A stretch of DNA of 64,000 nt from Chitinophagaceae bacterium (lineage in GTDB: Bacteria; Bacteroidota; Bacteroidia; Chitinophagales; Chitinophagaceae), in contig CANBQT010000007.1 of NCBI GenBank assembly GCA_947371755.1, positions 19,750 to 83,749 of the forward strand, given 5' to 3'. The translations under genes and the position numbers were made by a program. A model generated the notes under the pieces. It was not told the origin of the DNA and did not search any database. It saw only the letters and a program-made list of their open reading frames with translations. Below, in pieces: positions 19,201-27,341 of this stretch. How positions within the stretch are numbered: position 1 is the first letter of the stretch; every line of letters starts with the position of its first letter.

Positions 19201-19230
19201 TTTAAAGAATATAGAATTATAAAACTTTAA
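13213..19230 (+). CDS. 2005-aa T9SS-secreted subtilase-like protein with MBG domains and KAIVSG repeats
   Basis: A signal peptide (to VGAQ) precedes a beta-rich domain (about 35-360; FAVFGGNG...YVFNSIQ) resembling ice-binding or surface-display modules. An Ig/PKD-like unit follows (366-447), then a subtilase-fold domain (about 575-1010). Active-site candidates are D597 in VISDSYN, E642 in DEGRAMLQIIHD, oxyanion N723 in AAAGN and S943 in GTSAAAPH. The classical HGTH histidine motif is absent, so the triad looks like the S53-like D-E-S group. An IPT-like unit and about six MBG domains (xYGxxNPxF patterns such as FYGYANPAF) come next, with ten KAIVSG units inserted. The end (PYPNPTKGLVQF...EYRIIKL) is a type A T9SS tail. 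It is probably an outer-membrane-attached protease or adhesin. Confidence 0.85.
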   Translation: MRQLNTVLRFWYVSIPLFLFILSAPKTVGAQQLVIDSFAVFGGNGLCPFDKGQTTCLSPGCSVIIGSSTNITGGSIGSYKLIQANGSNILSSNLVSGGSIVLKNNSSMKGKISITNILSNTGIVFQAGTSTKIVGDLDIAGNSTIATSGSSSVTGKVTHPNGTTYTGPLPSLGNVLATPSLPTLPIMPPITVFPAAGTTNITATKTISPGSYGNITLTGSQTITLSGTGIYVFNSIQCTGATNNFVFDFKNDPTGTIKILVYGDVNLNKCAATLLNGGSANRIYSETHGNGKSYNDATCAWNIANGATTSVSKWLGTIWSPYAAVYIGTGAGQTNYTGAIWSGTQVSIGNSVNITFAPFQNCSTPNVNAGLDQQLTCANPSIQLHGSSTSNNVSYSWTELNGIAITNGANTANPTVSNEGTYILKVTNLNGGCSATDTVVVKFIPCILPYYPPPVNGKVATTNLIGAELSSLAANFGNVLDTAKAIFIIQGNNVFVEVISLLGQTQTLSNLLQSSYGLTDTVDNGPNSLIITGKIPIANLTSLNSLTNLIDFVRPLSPPLRNIGIITSQGDSVIHSNFVRGGYDISGKGVKIGVISDSYNSLLGNPEQTDILNGDLPGIGNTKHNIPVKVLKEYPYGSSTDEGRAMLQIIHDIAPDATLDFRTGFISAGDFAQGILELQKDGCNIIVDDVTYINDPFFQDGPISKAIDSVAAKGVTYFAAAGNYGSQSYAATFNPVPAPNGIVGYAHNFGGGSIFQNDSLYAGTYTLVLQWQDSVYSLGQTSPGTSTDLDIYLTDGNGKTLFGFNRNNVAGDPIEILPFTVTASTAANLMIIQANGNKPVNFKYVVFRGKLKMNNFSSGNSTIVGHANAQGGMAVGAVRYTRTPAYGINPSELETFSSLGGTIVNGTVRNKPDFVAPDGVSTTVNFGSINISGTSFPSFFGTSAAAPHAAAVAALLIEGKKKFANETISPEKIKALLINSALPILASGFNFNSGNGLIQADSAMKTFAAPKPVATKIIVTNPDPTIVPGTQPLDVTIKGNYFDNNTQVLFRGEALPTALVNSTTVNTTIPTFLGNPPIQTFNAPKSSVKNDGGASDTLRFFTPLKKTITVTAENKTKKYGEKLPVFTSTILVDSIPLDQTTFTLQQLGLDEISYTTPATSFSNTGIYFIAPSMRILNLTDPFDISLTEKFNYVFTNGELNIQKLPLLITPKDTTITYGSRIANIGFNYNFVDTSVSSDDKLKLLDSISTIHQSFINDTIIALVSGKAIVSGQTLSDAALNSLSFMASGKAIVSGKAIVSGKAIVSGKAIVSNLQVSDTTWAIDVPATTILNYQNNDSVVNLVNGKAIVSGKAIVSGKAIVSGKAIVSGKAIVSGLTILNSANTNDTTNNHLVVIVDSTDVAGSSNELSDIKSINLITGLNVGANTIVPGAMLSNNFEIRYGLGHLNILPAELTIKTNDTAFYYGNNPVYADSITGFLYEDTIANTINGSATHQILDTVNHVIINSNPVPAGVYKVIPSNLPLINPSNYIVNYISGILTIKQDTIIAKVVDTSRFYGYANPAFTIQYKGFINGENENNAFSTLPIASTNALINSNVGQYPINLTGGLSKNYWVINSSGILTIKQDTLIAKAVDTSRAYGAANPLFRIEYAGFVNGEKPSNSLSIIPIASTVAGTNSPVGTYDINLSAGSATNYTILNSKGVLTVNPTTLTVKVNDKFIIDDVASPSFTVTYSGFLNNDSLNAIVSGPIFTISPIYKVEQPGIYNVSASGITLSNNANYSINYLPGKLYVNSDDGYGVTVSLKCVQVLTNSPTGFGYVAQFAYNNPNKYSVYVPLGTSNQITTVTGGKFSGQPPYIFTPGTGTFNVYFNGSTITWKLITPIKNNTSVSNASANSSSPKCSIPIILQAANLATINMVNADMNQNEGDKNFIPYPNPTKGLVQFNIPNSIITEKDVEVFGETGIRYFVTLNGNPANGKFSLDFSRLVNGIYLIKVKTNNGFKEYRIIKL
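17005..17334 (+). repeat. KAIVSG hexapeptide (18-bp) repeat clusters
   Basis: Ten KAIVSG-type units lie in three clusters inside the 2005-aa protein: one at 17005-17025, four at 17071-17145 and five at 17245-17334. Codons vary between units (GCC/GCA, ATT/ATC/ATA, GTA/GTT/GTG, AGT/AGC), so the protein sequence is kept while the DNA has drifted. Confidence 0.9.
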
Positions 19231-19256
19231 TTAAAATCAGTTATTTTGATCAATCT

Positions 19257-19290
19257 AAAATTGAGGTATTGAATGATACCTCAATTTTAT
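19257..19290 (+). terminator. Terminator after the 2005-aa protein gene
   Basis: A perfect 13-bp stem, AAAATTGAGGTAT / ATACCTCAATTTT, with a 6-nt loop lies 27 bp after the stop codon. It separates this gene from the adenylate cyclase gene. Confidence 0.85.
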
Positions 19291-19337
19291 TTTACTGTTA
19301 GATTGTCATTTTCAATTATTTTGAATTTTGTAACGTT

Positions 19338-21287
19338 ATGAATTTGACTAAAGGTTTTCTTTTTATCTGCTGCATTGCAACATCCACTATTTCAATAGCC
19401 CAGGATGAAAAAGCAACATTACTTTTAAATGATTTATCCAAGTCAAGCATAGATAGCCAAAAAGTAAACATTCTAAATAATCTTAGTAAGTACTATTTAG
19501 ATTCCTCACCTGAGAAAGCCAAAAATTATGGTATCATATCCATGCAGCTTGCAGAAAAAATAAAATACAATAAGGGGCTTGCGCTGGCTTATAAAAACAT
19601 AGGTCTTGCCGATTATACCCTTGGAAAATATGCTGAAACCATTGAGTATTTTGGCCAATCTTTAAAAGTGTATGAATCCATTGGTGATCTGGATGGCAAA
19701 GCAAAAATTCTTAATAATTTTGGTAGTGTTTATTATAATAGAGGTGAAGATGACAAAGCACTTGAGAGTTATTTCAAATCTCTTGAAATAGCTCAATTAC
19801 TGGGCGACAAAATGAGAATTGCTACCGCACTAAGCAATATTGGGAATGTGTATCATAATAAAGTTGCAACCAAACACCAAGCACTTGAATATTTTTTAAG
19901 ATCACTTAAACTAGCCGAAGAATTAAAGGATAAAAATGTAATTGGTGGTGCCAGTGTAAATATTGGGGAAGTATACCAGGAAATGAATAAAGACGATTCA
20001 GCCATTTATTATTTCAGAAAATCACTGGATGCCTATAAGAATACGGTTGATATATCTTACCCATTGAATGATATGGGGAATGTTTACGAAAAAAAAAGAG
20101 ATTATAATAATGCACTTACATTTCACAACCTAGCCTACGTTACAGCAAAAAAATTTGATTCTAAACTGGATATGGCGCAATCACAGTTAGGACTTGGAAG
20201 AACTTATTTAAAATTATCTGAATTCACTAAAGCATTAAAATCATTTACTGAAGCACAGGAAATATCTTTAGAAATTAGTTCAAGTAAAGAATTAGATAGT
20301 GCTTTTTCAGGATTGGCAAGTTCTTACTCCCATTTAAAAGATTTCAGCAACGCATATAAATATCAAAAACTTTACAGCAATCTTTCCGATACTTTAAATA
20401 ATTTAACCCTTGCTGAAAAGTTAAGCAGCCTTGAAATCCAACAAAGGCAGAGCCAGATCAACCTTCTAACAAAAGATAAAGCATTACAATCTTTAGCACT
20501 GGAGCGACAAAAACTTATAAAAAATTCATTCGCTGTAGGCTTAACACTTATTCTATTTATTACAATAATCATCTATCGCAACTATAGAACAAAGGTCAAA
20601 ACCAATTTATTATTGGATAAACAAAAGGATCAAATTGAACATCTTTTATTAAATATTCTACCTGCTGAAATTGCAGCTGAATTACAAAATAAGGGAATTG
20701 CATCACCAAGATATTACGATAGTGTTTCTGTTCTTTTTACTGATTTCAAAGGTTTTACAAGAATTGCAGATCGCCTCTCCCCACAAGATGTTGTTTCTGA
20801 ATTGAATGATTGTTTTATTGCCTTTGATGATATCATTGAAAAATATGGTCTAGAAAAAATCAAAACAATTGGAGATGCCTATATGTGCGCAGGTGGAATT
20901 CCAGCTACTGATCCTGATCATTCTCTTAAAATGATAAAAGCCAGTATTGAAATACGTGATTTTATGCAAAATCGAAATCAAATGCGTATAGAAAAACAGG
21001 AAGAACCTTTAGAGATCCGGATTGGTATTCATGTTGGGCCAATCGTTGCGGGTGTGGTAGGAAGAAAAAAATATGCTTATGATATTTGGGGCAGCACAGT
21101 AAATATTGCCAGTAGAATGGAGAGTAATGGAGAAGTTGGTCAAATTAATATTTCAGCAGAAACCTATCACCTGATAAAGGAATATTACAATTGTACTTAC
21201 AGAGGCAAAATTTATGCAAAAAATATTGGAGACATCGATATGTATTTTGTATCAAATCTTAAAGAAGACATTCAGTTATATCAATAA
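19338..21287 (+). CDS. TPR-containing membrane class III adenylate cyclase
   Basis: The protein has a signal peptide (to SIAQ), about seven TPR-type helix pairs (residues 45-350), one transmembrane segment (about 396-414, FAVGLTLILFITIIIY), a short coiled linker and a class III cyclase domain (455-640). The domain keeps both metal aspartates (FTDFKGFT, IGDAYMCAGG), the adenine-selecting Lys and Asp (KTIGDAY, YDIWG) and the transition-state Asn and Arg (VNIASRM), so it should make cAMP. The TPRs face the periplasm and the cyclase the cytosol, giving a receptor-like layout. The terminator upstream makes it a separate unit. Confidence 0.9.
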   Translation: MNLTKGFLFICCIATSTISIAQDEKATLLLNDLSKSSIDSQKVNILNNLSKYYLDSSPEKAKNYGIISMQLAEKIKYNKGLALAYKNIGLADYTLGKYAETIEYFGQSLKVYESIGDLDGKAKILNNFGSVYYNRGEDDKALESYFKSLEIAQLLGDKMRIATALSNIGNVYHNKVATKHQALEYFLRSLKLAEELKDKNVIGGASVNIGEVYQEMNKDDSAIYYFRKSLDAYKNTVDISYPLNDMGNVYEKKRDYNNALTFHNLAYVTAKKFDSKLDMAQSQLGLGRTYLKLSEFTKALKSFTEAQEISLEISSSKELDSAFSGLASSYSHLKDFSNAYKYQKLYSNLSDTLNNLTLAEKLSSLEIQQRQSQINLLTKDKALQSLALERQKLIKNSFAVGLTLILFITIIIYRNYRTKVKTNLLLDKQKDQIEHLLLNILPAEIAAELQNKGIASPRYYDSVSVLFTDFKGFTRIADRLSPQDVVSELNDCFIAFDDIIEKYGLEKIKTIGDAYMCAGGIPATDPDHSLKMIKASIEIRDFMQNRNQMRIEKQEEPLEIRIGIHVGPIVAGVVGRKKYAYDIWGSTVNIASRMESNGEVGQINISAETYHLIKEYYNCTYRGKIYAKNIGDIDMYFVSNLKEDIQLYQ

Positions 21288-21335
21288 AAATGATAGTAAG
21301 CTTTAAAGAGAGGGATCTCTAATCAATAGCACAAA

Positions 21336-22664
21336 TTATTTTTTTCCCGATTTCTTAATGGGCTTTCCGTATTTTTTCATCATGATATCCTTTCTACTCA
21401 CTTTCACATTTACTTTTCTATTCTTTGCAGATTTTTCATGAAAGGCAGGACCTGCTTCATCTTTTTTCTTGATTTTGATATCCGGTATTTTCATATATAC
21501 TTTAGGGATCTCATCATCAATTAATTCAGTAGAAATAATCAAATCTTCAGGCAATGAAAGAACCGGGATCTGATATTTCATCAATCCTTCTGCGGCTTCG
21601 ATAAATGGCCATTCTTTTTCTGTTGAAAAAGTGATAGCAATACCTTTTTTATCAAAACGACCAGTACGACCTATTCTATGAATATAATTCTCAGACACTT
21701 CAGGTGTATCAAAATTAATTACATGCGTTACTTCAGCAATATCAATACCTCTTGCCACAATATCTGTGGCAATGATAAATCGAAAAGTACCTTCTTTAAA
21801 TTGCTTAACTGTATTAAAACGGTGGTTTTGCTCTTTATTAGAATGTATTACACCCACTTGATCTGGGAACCTTAAAGTAAGTTCTTCAAATAAGAGGTCT
21901 GCCAGTTTTTTGGTAGCTGCAAACACTAATACTTTGGTCATAGATGCATCAGCCTTTAGCAAATATTCTAACAGGTTTACTTTTGTAAAAAAGTTAGGGA
22001 CATGATATCTTGTTTGCAGAATGTTTTCCAAAGGAGTACCTGTGGGTGCCGCTTCTACCATCACTGGTTCATTGAAATAGGTATCAATTAAAGCTTCAAC
22101 ATCTTCAGTGATCGTTGCAGAAAAAAGTAAATTCTGCCTCTTTGAAGGCAGCATATCAATGATATTTTTGAGTTGAGTACGGAACCCTAAGTTTAGCATT
22201 TCATCCATTTCATCGATCACCAGCTTTTTGATCATCTTTGTTTTAAATGCTCCATTCATCGCTAGGTCGAAAAATCTACCAGGTGTTGCCACAATAACAT
22301 CTACTCCTTTCTCTAATTCAATCGCTTGCGTATTGATATTAACGCCGCCATATATACCAGTAACAATCAAACTCATGTAAGATGTTAATTGCTTCACTGT
22401 CTCAACAACCTGAGCAACCAGTTCTCTCGTAGGAACTACTATAAGGATCTGAGGGTCTTTATTTTTATCAAATTTCCATTGTCTTAAGCAAGGTAATAAG
22501 TAGGCTATTGTTTTTCCTGTCCCAGTTTGGGCTATACCGCAAACATCTTTACCAGACATGGCAATAGGAAAAACCTTATGTTGAATGGTGGTGGGCATTT
22601 TGTACCCCAAATCATCCAGAGCAGTCCAAAGAGCCGTATTTAAATTTAAATCATCGAATGTCAT
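21336..22664 (-). CDS. DEAD-box RNA helicase (RhlE-like) with DEMD motif II
   Basis: All core motifs are present in a 442-aa protein: Q motif (FDDLNL...TTIQ), AQTGTGKT, PTRELVAQ, TPGR, SATI, ATDIVARGID and HRIGRTGR. Motif II reads DEMD (VIDEMDEML) instead of DEAD; the codons are GAT GAA ATG GAT on the coding strand. The acidic Mg-binding residues are kept, so activity is likely. A basic tail rich in Lys (KKYGKPIKKSGKK) probably binds RNA. Such helicases act in ribosome assembly, RNA decay or cold response. It is a single-gene unit, convergent with the cyclase gene. Confidence 0.92.
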   Translation of the reverse strand: MTFDDLNLNTALWTALDDLGYKMPTTIQHKVFPIAMSGKDVCGIAQTGTGKTIAYLLPCLRQWKFDKNKDPQILIVVPTRELVAQVVETVKQLTSYMSLIVTGIYGGVNINTQAIELEKGVDVIVATPGRFFDLAMNGAFKTKMIKKLVIDEMDEMLNLGFRTQLKNIIDMLPSKRQNLLFSATITEDVEALIDTYFNEPVMVEAAPTGTPLENILQTRYHVPNFFTKVNLLEYLLKADASMTKVLVFAATKKLADLLFEELTLRFPDQVGVIHSNKEQNHRFNTVKQFKEGTFRFIIATDIVARGIDIAEVTHVINFDTPEVSENYIHRIGRTGRFDKKGIAITFSTEKEWPFIEAAEGLMKYQIPVLSLPEDLIISTELIDDEIPKVYMKIPDIKIKKKDEAGPAFHEKSAKNRKVNVKVSRKDIMMKKYGKPIKKSGKK

Positions 22665-22671
22665 AATTCTG

Positions 22672-22679
22672 CAAAGGTA
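22672..22679 (-). promoter_or_regulatory. Putative -7 element (TACCTTTG) very close to the helicase ATG
   Basis: On the minus strand TACCTTTG matches TAnnTTTG exactly and ends 7 nt before the helicase ATG. Transcription from it would begin within a few bases of the start codon, giving an almost leaderless mRNA. No well-spaced -33 TTTG was found. Confidence 0.35.
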
Positions 22680-22795
22680 GTTGATTGAGGTAGGATTGGG
22701 GAATTACAAATCATTCCATGGTCATTAATTGATAACATTAGTATCATCCGGAATAACTTAATAAAAATTAATTTTACTCAATTAAAATCGTAAAA

Positions 22796-23479
22796 ATGAT
22801 CAAATTGGCCGTTTTTGACATGGCAGGTACCACTGTAAATGAGGATAATGTAGTGTATAAAACGCTTCAAAAAGCTATAAACGAAGCAGGCTTTGATTTT
22901 ACTTTAGACCAGGTATTAGCAGAAGGAGCTGGTAAAGAGAAATTACAGGCTATCAAAAGTGTTTTAAGTGTCTATGGCAGAATTGAAGATGATGTATTAG
23001 CTAACACCATCTTCCAAAATTTTATTCAGCAGCTTGAAACTGCTTACAATAACCTGAACATACTCCCACAGGATAATGCTGAAGAACTATTTTATGAATT
23101 AAAGAAAAGAGGCATCCTTGTTGTTTTGAATACAGGTTATAACGCTCAAACAGCCAATTCATTGATAACAAAGTTAGGATGGACAATTGGAGCCCAAATA
23201 GATGGACTTGTAACGGCTTCGGATGTAAAGAAAAATCGCCCAGAACCTGATATGATTCTTTTAGCAATGGAAAAATTTCATATTACAAACCCACTGGAAG
23301 TATTTAAAGTAGGTGATTCAACCATTGATATTGAAGAAGGCAGAAACGCTGGATGCAGATATAATATTGGAATTACTACAGGTGCCCACACTATGGAACA
23401 ATTAAGTAGTGTGCATCCTGATTTTATCATTCACAACCTTCTTGAACTTTTGCCAATCATTGATCATACCAGTATTTAA
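22796..23479 (+). CDS. Phosphonatase-like HAD-superfamily hydrolase
   Basis: A 227-aa cytosolic HAD protein. The nucleophile motif is VFDMAGTTVNEDNVVY; DMAGTT is typical of phosphonoacetaldehyde-hydrolase-like enzymes rather than generic DxDGT members. VLNTGYN (motif II), a Lys in KKNRPEPD (motif III) and VGDSTIDIEEGRNAG (motif IV) complete the site. It lacks an obvious Schiff-base lysine assignment from sequence alone, and the phosphonatase-like group is not proven to cleave phosphonates. No phn genes are nearby. Confidence 0.85.
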   Translation: MIKLAVFDMAGTTVNEDNVVYKTLQKAINEAGFDFTLDQVLAEGAGKEKLQAIKSVLSVYGRIEDDVLANTIFQNFIQQLETAYNNLNILPQDNAEELFYELKKRGILVVLNTGYNAQTANSLITKLGWTIGAQIDGLVTASDVKKNRPEPDMILLAMEKFHITNPLEVFKVGDSTIDIEEGRNAGCRYNIGITTGAHTMEQLSSVHPDFIIHNLLELLPIIDHTSI

Positions 23480-25761
23480 AAATTAACTACTGGTTTAGGA
23501 TTCACTATAATGGTAATCACATTTGAAGCAATACTTCCATCCACTGCAGTTCTTGCAAGACGTTTATAGTAAGAAGTCTGGGTAGGTGGTACAGGATTAT
23601 AGGAAGCACTTGTAGCACCAATGATATTATTATACGTAACATTATCCGTAGAAATTTGCCATTGATAGGTGATAGTACCAGTGCCCCCAGAAGCTATCAC
23701 AATGCTGGTAAAAGGATCCAGACTTTGTCCTACACAATAGGATTGATTAGAACCAATACTCCCGGAAAAAAGTGTTCCATTAATCGTTGCAATCACAGGT
23801 GTTCTCAAATCTGAAACACAACCAGTGGTTGTATTTCTTGCTTCAGCAAAATAGGTTGTTGTAGAAGAAATAATGCCAGTGGTATAAGATAAACTTCCTG
23901 AAATTAATGCAGAACCTCCTGAAGGGTTTTGATACCAGTCAATGGAAGTGCCAATAGCCGGCGTAACTGTGCCTGAAATTGTTAAAGAACCTGCACCGGT
24001 TCTTGCAGCTCCAGTGGTTGTTGCAATCAATGGTAAAGGATTGATTGAACCAGTTACTGCAATAGACTGACTAATGGCACCTGTGGAACTTAACACAATA
24101 TTGCCTGAAACAGTTCCACTAACGCCAACTCCAACTCTCACATAAATAATAGTAGACGTGATAGTTCCTCCTACACCAGCTAATGCAATGGAATTAGCAA
24201 AGCCTGTTCCAGATGCTAGCGATATTTCGAAGCCTGTTGGTGCAGTTATGATCACATCGTTCGTAAGACTTGTTCCTACAATAGACAATGTTTGAATTCC
24301 AGAAACCACTCCTGAACATGTTACAAATGGATTCAATGTTCCTGAAACTGTAATAGTTGGCTGTGTGTTTGAACAATCAAAACTGATTGTGGCAGGCGCA
24401 TCTAATTTAGCAGTAACAGCACTACTGATCACTGCAGTGGTATTGGATGGAATACCTATGGACCCACCTATATTATGACCAACATACCAATACTGATCAA
24501 TATTCAAAGCTAGATTAGTATAAAATGCAATAGTAAAGTGACCGGAAATACTAAAATCGCTAAACCCTCCTACTCCATAAATATCTACAGGTGTACTGTT
24601 GGTATAAGTTGCTGTAAAACTAGATTGAGATGCAATCCCCAGCATAGATGCTACACCATTACCCCATCCGTACACGTGACCTGAAGTAGACATCGCTCCC
24701 ATTGTGAATAATCCTGCCTCAGTATTACCATCGATGCGTACAATATTAGAAAGCGCACTGATTACTTGAAATTTTGGTTGATTAAAACTAGTAGTACCAT
24801 TCCCAACACCTAATATTCCTTGAGTATTTAATCCACAACTGTATACCCTTAAATTATTTCCTAAAAGAAATAAAACATTGGGAGCGTTGTTTCCTGATTG
24901 ACCAAGTGTTACAATATCAACGACAGTTATCCCTGCTGGAATTTGAGCAGACATGTCGTATGCATAGTTATAACTGGTTGCAGTATTTACCACACCATTT
25001 ACATTTGCTGGAGAACCCCAATAATATATATGACCAGTAGCAGTAAGAGCAAAAGCTCCAGAATTGGAAAGTGAAAATTTAACTACTCCGGAAAGGAATG
25101 TAGATCCGTTTGATAAAGTAACATGATGCCAAATTGCTGGTCCCGCTACTGCCTTATCCCCTTGTAGATTCACCACTTTAGTAAGCATATACACATGCCC
25201 CAATTTGGTAACGATGGCAATCGCTGTAGGTGAAATTTCAAATTGTGCTACATCAGAAATAGATATACCCGCTGGTAATTTAAGTGAGACATTACTTCTA
25301 CTATCAACCAATGATGGTCCACCAAAATTAGCCATAGAAGTTATTGCGCTAATATTTGGCATGTCACCGAAAATATATAAGTTGCTGGATGTTCTCAACC
25401 CCATCACACTTGGCCCTGTACCACCGCCAGTGCTGGAAGATTTAACTTCATAAGGTATACCAGCATAACTTGAAGTAGAAACAAACACGGGTGCTAATAT
25501 ATCTCCTGTTACACCAGTAACATAGGTATTCATATTCTGCCCCCAGGCAAGCAATACATTGGTACCTACCTGATTGCCTATATATAAATTAGAATGGTAC
25601 GAACCAGTAAACCTATTAAAAGTAAGAGGATCACAGGTTGAACCTGAACCCAGAGGTAAATTTTCTATTCCCATCTGAGCAGAAACTGGGGCCAGACTTA
25701 CCAATAAAAAAATAATTACTAATAATCGTTTCGAACTTCTTGAAAATTGTTGCAGTTTCAT
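23476..25761 (-). CDS. Secreted RCC1-like / Ig-like repeat protein without a recognised T9SS tail
   Basis: A signal peptide (to VSAQ) is followed by about 400 residues with RCC1-type segments (VYGWGNGVASMLGI, VYSCGLNTQGILGVGNG). Beta-sandwich modules typical of Bacteroidota surface proteins follow (ITVSGTLNPF..., TSIDWYQNPSGGSALISGS..., ITYQWQISTDNVTYNNI). The protein stops right after the last module (VNPKPVVNF) and I see no type A or CHU_C tail. Its stop codon overlaps that of the convergent HAD gene by 4 bp, so the 3' end may have been shortened by rearrangement. The function is unknown; propeller domains usually bind proteins or glycans. Confidence 0.8.
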   Translation of the reverse strand: MKLQQFSRSSKRLLVIIFLLVSLAPVSAQMGIENLPLGSGSTCDPLTFNRFTGSYHSNLYIGNQVGTNVLLAWGQNMNTYVTGVTGDILAPVFVSTSSYAGIPYEVKSSSTGGGTGPSVMGLRTSSNLYIFGDMPNISAITSMANFGGPSLVDSRSNVSLKLPAGISISDVAQFEISPTAIAIVTKLGHVYMLTKVVNLQGDKAVAGPAIWHHVTLSNGSTFLSGVVKFSLSNSGAFALTATGHIYYWGSPANVNGVVNTATSYNYAYDMSAQIPAGITVVDIVTLGQSGNNAPNVLFLLGNNLRVYSCGLNTQGILGVGNGTTSFNQPKFQVISALSNIVRIDGNTEAGLFTMGAMSTSGHVYGWGNGVASMLGIASQSSFTATYTNSTPVDIYGVGGFSDFSISGHFTIAFYTNLALNIDQYWYVGHNIGGSIGIPSNTTAVISSAVTAKLDAPATISFDCSNTQPTITVSGTLNPFVTCSGVVSGIQTLSIVGTSLTNDVIITAPTGFEISLASGTGFANSIALAGVGGTITSTIIYVRVGVGVSGTVSGNIVLSSTGAISQSIAVTGSINPLPLIATTTGAARTGAGSLTISGTVTPAIGTSIDWYQNPSGGSALISGSLSYTTGIISSTTTYFAEARNTTTGCVSDLRTPVIATINGTLFSGSIGSNQSYCVGQSLDPFTSIVIASGGTGTITYQWQISTDNVTYNNIIGATSASYNPVPPTQTSYYKRLARTAVDGSIASNVITIIVNPKPVVNF

Positions 25762-25961
25762 GGTTATCCCTTTATTGAATTTGAAACATTAAAATCTTTT
25801 ACTAACTAAAGTCAACTGATGCTATCTACTATCTGCATAAGCAATTGCTTCATTAGCACAAAAAAATATTGGGATTACAAACACTGAATTCAAACAATAT
25901 AAAATTAGCAAATAAATTCGACTAGTACATTTACTACATAGAATAGTATGAATGAGGTCTC

Positions 25962-27317
25962 TTAATACTTAAAAATCTTACCACCAGCCATTACTTCCTG
26001 CGTCTTCTCATCAAAAGTTACTTTCTGCCCCGTTCTGCATGCGGCATTTGCCATGATTGTTGCTATAGAATGATTATAACCGGCTTCAACAGGAGCATTG
26101 GGCTGCTTTCTACTTCTAATACATTCCATCCAATTTTTAACGTGAGCAGTTGTTAGTACGTCTCCACCGGTATTTGCTCCAGCTTCCACTTTTATATAGT
26201 CAGACAAACTGATTTCTGGCAATAAATTAGGTTGCATTTTCATCACAGAAGCTGCTCCAGCTTTTAATCCGCCTGTAGGAGAAACCTTATTAGTAATTAA
26301 ATTTAATTCCCCGCCATTACTATAATAAATTTCACTTGGATTTTCATCACCATTATGCATTCTGCTCATGAACACAACCTGAAATCCTGTTGTAGGATCA
26401 TTCACAGGGCCATATTCAAATACGGCTGCTGTTGTATCCCAATTTTTTCTACCATCTTTCCATTGATAAATTCCACCATTTGCAGTTACACTTCTAGGAT
26501 GAGATAAACCACTGAACCAGTTTACCGTATCAATCTGATGACTCATCCATTGTCCGGGCATTCCTGAGGAATAAGGCCAAAACAAGCGATACTCAAGATA
26601 TTTTCTCGGATCGAAATTTTCAAAAGGACGGTTCATTAAAAATCTTTTCCAATCAAGGTCTTCTTCTTTGCATTGAGCCACTAAATCTGGCCTTCTCCAT
26701 CTTCCTGGTTGGTTTACATTCCAGGTTAATTCAACCATTGTGATTGGTCCAAACTTTCCAGATTGTATAAAGTTCGCAGCTGCCGTATAATTTGCTCCAC
26801 TTCTTCTCTGAGACCCAATCTGAACAATACTTTTTGAAGCCTTCACTGCTTTTAATGCTGCCCGATTATCTTCCATCGTTTCAGCAAAGGGTTTTTCACA
26901 ATAAACATCCATCCCTGCTTTTACAGCTTCAATGGTATGCAATGCATGCTGAAAATCCGGGGTACTTATGAATACTGCATCGCAGGTTTTAGAAGCATAC
27001 AGTTCATCATTATTTCTAAACACATTAATATCATGACCCATTTTCGATTTCAAATAGGCTGCACCTTCCTCTCTTCTTTTTTTCCAGAGATCAGAAACGG
27101 ATACAATATCAAAATTCATATCCTTATAAAACTGCATAAAGGGAGGAATATGAGAACTCCGATGGCGATCAGAAAATCCCACTACACCTACCCTTACTCT
27201 ATCATTTGCGCCTATGATTCTGGCGTAGCTTTTCGCACTAATCCCAATACTTGCTATATATGCACCAGCGGCGGCCTTTGTGGATTGTTTAATAAAATTT
27301 CTTCTAGTATTTGACAT
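25962..27317 (-). CDS. Gfo/Idh/MocA-family oxidoreductase, exported
   Basis: The N-terminus MSNTRRNFIKQSTKAAAGAYIASIGISAKSYA resembles a Tat signal (RRNFIK), which would export a folded, cofactor-loaded enzyme. A Rossmann domain (VRVGVVGFSDRHRSSHIPPFM) and CEKPFAETMEDN, with the EKP motif and its catalytic Lys, are typical of the family. The C-terminal alpha/beta domain has PGQWMSHQIDTVNWF. It is the second gene of a two-gene unit, 24 bp behind the DUF1080 gene. Together they fit oxidation of sugars at C3 and cleavage of the resulting 3-keto-glycosides in the periplasm. That pathway link is inference from known family associations. Confidence 0.88.
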   Translation of the reverse strand: MSNTRRNFIKQSTKAAAGAYIASIGISAKSYARIIGANDRVRVGVVGFSDRHRSSHIPPFMQFYKDMNFDIVSVSDLWKKRREEGAAYLKSKMGHDINVFRNNDELYASKTCDAVFISTPDFQHALHTIEAVKAGMDVYCEKPFAETMEDNRAALKAVKASKSIVQIGSQRRSGANYTAAANFIQSGKFGPITMVELTWNVNQPGRWRRPDLVAQCKEEDLDWKRFLMNRPFENFDPRKYLEYRLFWPYSSGMPGQWMSHQIDTVNWFSGLSHPRSVTANGGIYQWKDGRKNWDTTAAVFEYGPVNDPTTGFQVVFMSRMHNGDENPSEIYYSNGGELNLITNKVSPTGGLKAGAASVMKMQPNLLPEISLSDYIKVEAGANTGGDVLTTAHVKNWMECIRSRKQPNAPVEAGYNHSIATIMANAACRTGQKVTFDEKTQEVMAGGKIFKY

Positions 27318-27341
27318 ATGGAAGTATTTAAATTTAAAACT

